A stretch of DNA of 5,990 nt from Erysipelotrichaceae bacterium (lineage in GTDB: Bacteria > Bacillota_I > Bacilli_A > Erysipelotrichales > Erysipelotrichaceae). The stretch spans positions 1-5,990 of the forward strand of contig JAGACP010000042.1 of NCBI GenBank assembly GCA_017614055.1. Direction: 5' to 3'. Position numbers and translations under genes: made by a program. Shown one piece after another: positions 5,888 through 5,990 of the stretch. Every line of letters starts with the position of its first letter. Positions within the stretch are counted from its first letter, which is position 1. The notes under the pieces were generated by a model. It saw only the letters and a program-made list of their open reading frames with translations, made no database searches and had not been told where the DNA came from.

Positions 5888-5990
5888 ATGGAAGAAAAGA
5901 AAATGGGCATCGGTACGCTTCTGAACGCCTATCCCGACAGTGTGGGAGGAAGGCTTTCTGATATCGTATCGCTGCTCAAGAGAGAAGAAT
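5888..5990 (+). CDS. Probable GH13 sucrose-phosphorylase-type enzyme (first 34 codons, runs off the window)
   Basis: Only the N-terminus is present, reading MEEKKMGIGTLLNAYPDS followed by VGGRLSDIVSLLKREE. The TLLNAYPDS-(L/V)GG start and the following helix resemble, from memory, the opening strand and helix of GH13 subfamily 18 phosphorylases (sucrose, sucrose-6-phosphate, glucosylglycerol or glucosylglycerate phosphorylases), which split a glucoside with phosphate to give glucose 1-phosphate. No catalytic residue is within the window. The gene begins eight bases after the kinase stop, and AGGAGG at 5878-5883 overlaps that stop with a short four-base gap to the ATG. A second in-frame ATG at 5903 is less well placed. 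If the call is right, this is the glycoside-splitting step of the operon. Confidence 0.55.
   Translation, partial: MEEKKMGIGTLLNAYPDSVGGRLSDIVSLLKREE

Overview
The window looks like a carbohydrate-use locus from a Gram-positive anaerobe of the Bacillota, most likely a gut-type Clostridia or Erysipelotrichia lineage. The reasons are an MsmK/UgpC-type sugar-importer ATPase, strong GGAGG ribosome binding sites, tightly packed genes, short AT-rich promoters beside genes of roughly balanced base composition, and protein families common in Lachnospiraceae and Erysipelotrichaceae. The species cannot be fixed from the sequence.

Layout: bases 1-290 hold the first 96 codons of the sugar ABC-transporter ATPase on the minus strand. 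Bases 291-608 are the divergent control region. Its left half (about 295-439) can fold as a branched leader RNA for the ATPase, with a possible six-codon leader ORF inside it. Its right half is AT-rich and holds a putative plus-strand promoter and a perfect inverted repeat. From 609 to the window end, six genes run on the plus strand with gaps or overlaps of no more than about 8 bases, so they form one operon: alpha/beta hydrolase (609-1469), SASA-family acetylesterase (1472-3007), divergent NIF3/DUF34 metal protein (3004-3870), CE2-like SGNH acetylesterase (3874-4971), APS-kinase/uridine-kinase-like P-loop kinase (4965-5879), and the first 34 codons of what looks like a GH13 sucrose-phosphorylase-type enzyme (from 5888).

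None of the five complete products has an evident signal peptide or membrane segment, so the proteins probably act in the cytoplasm. A working model, by inference, is that decorated (acetylated) oligosaccharides or glycosides enter through an ABC importer driven by the divergent ATPase, are de-esterified by the SASA, CE2-like and perhaps alpha/beta hydrolases, and are split by the downstream phosphorylase to a sugar 1-phosphate plus an acceptor. The P-loop kinase might phosphorylate that acceptor. The DUF34 protein has no obvious place in this scheme. The least expected parts are the structured leader of the ATPase, the DUF34 paralogue with altered metal-ligand motifs, and an APS-kinase-like protein with no sulfate-assimilation gene in view.
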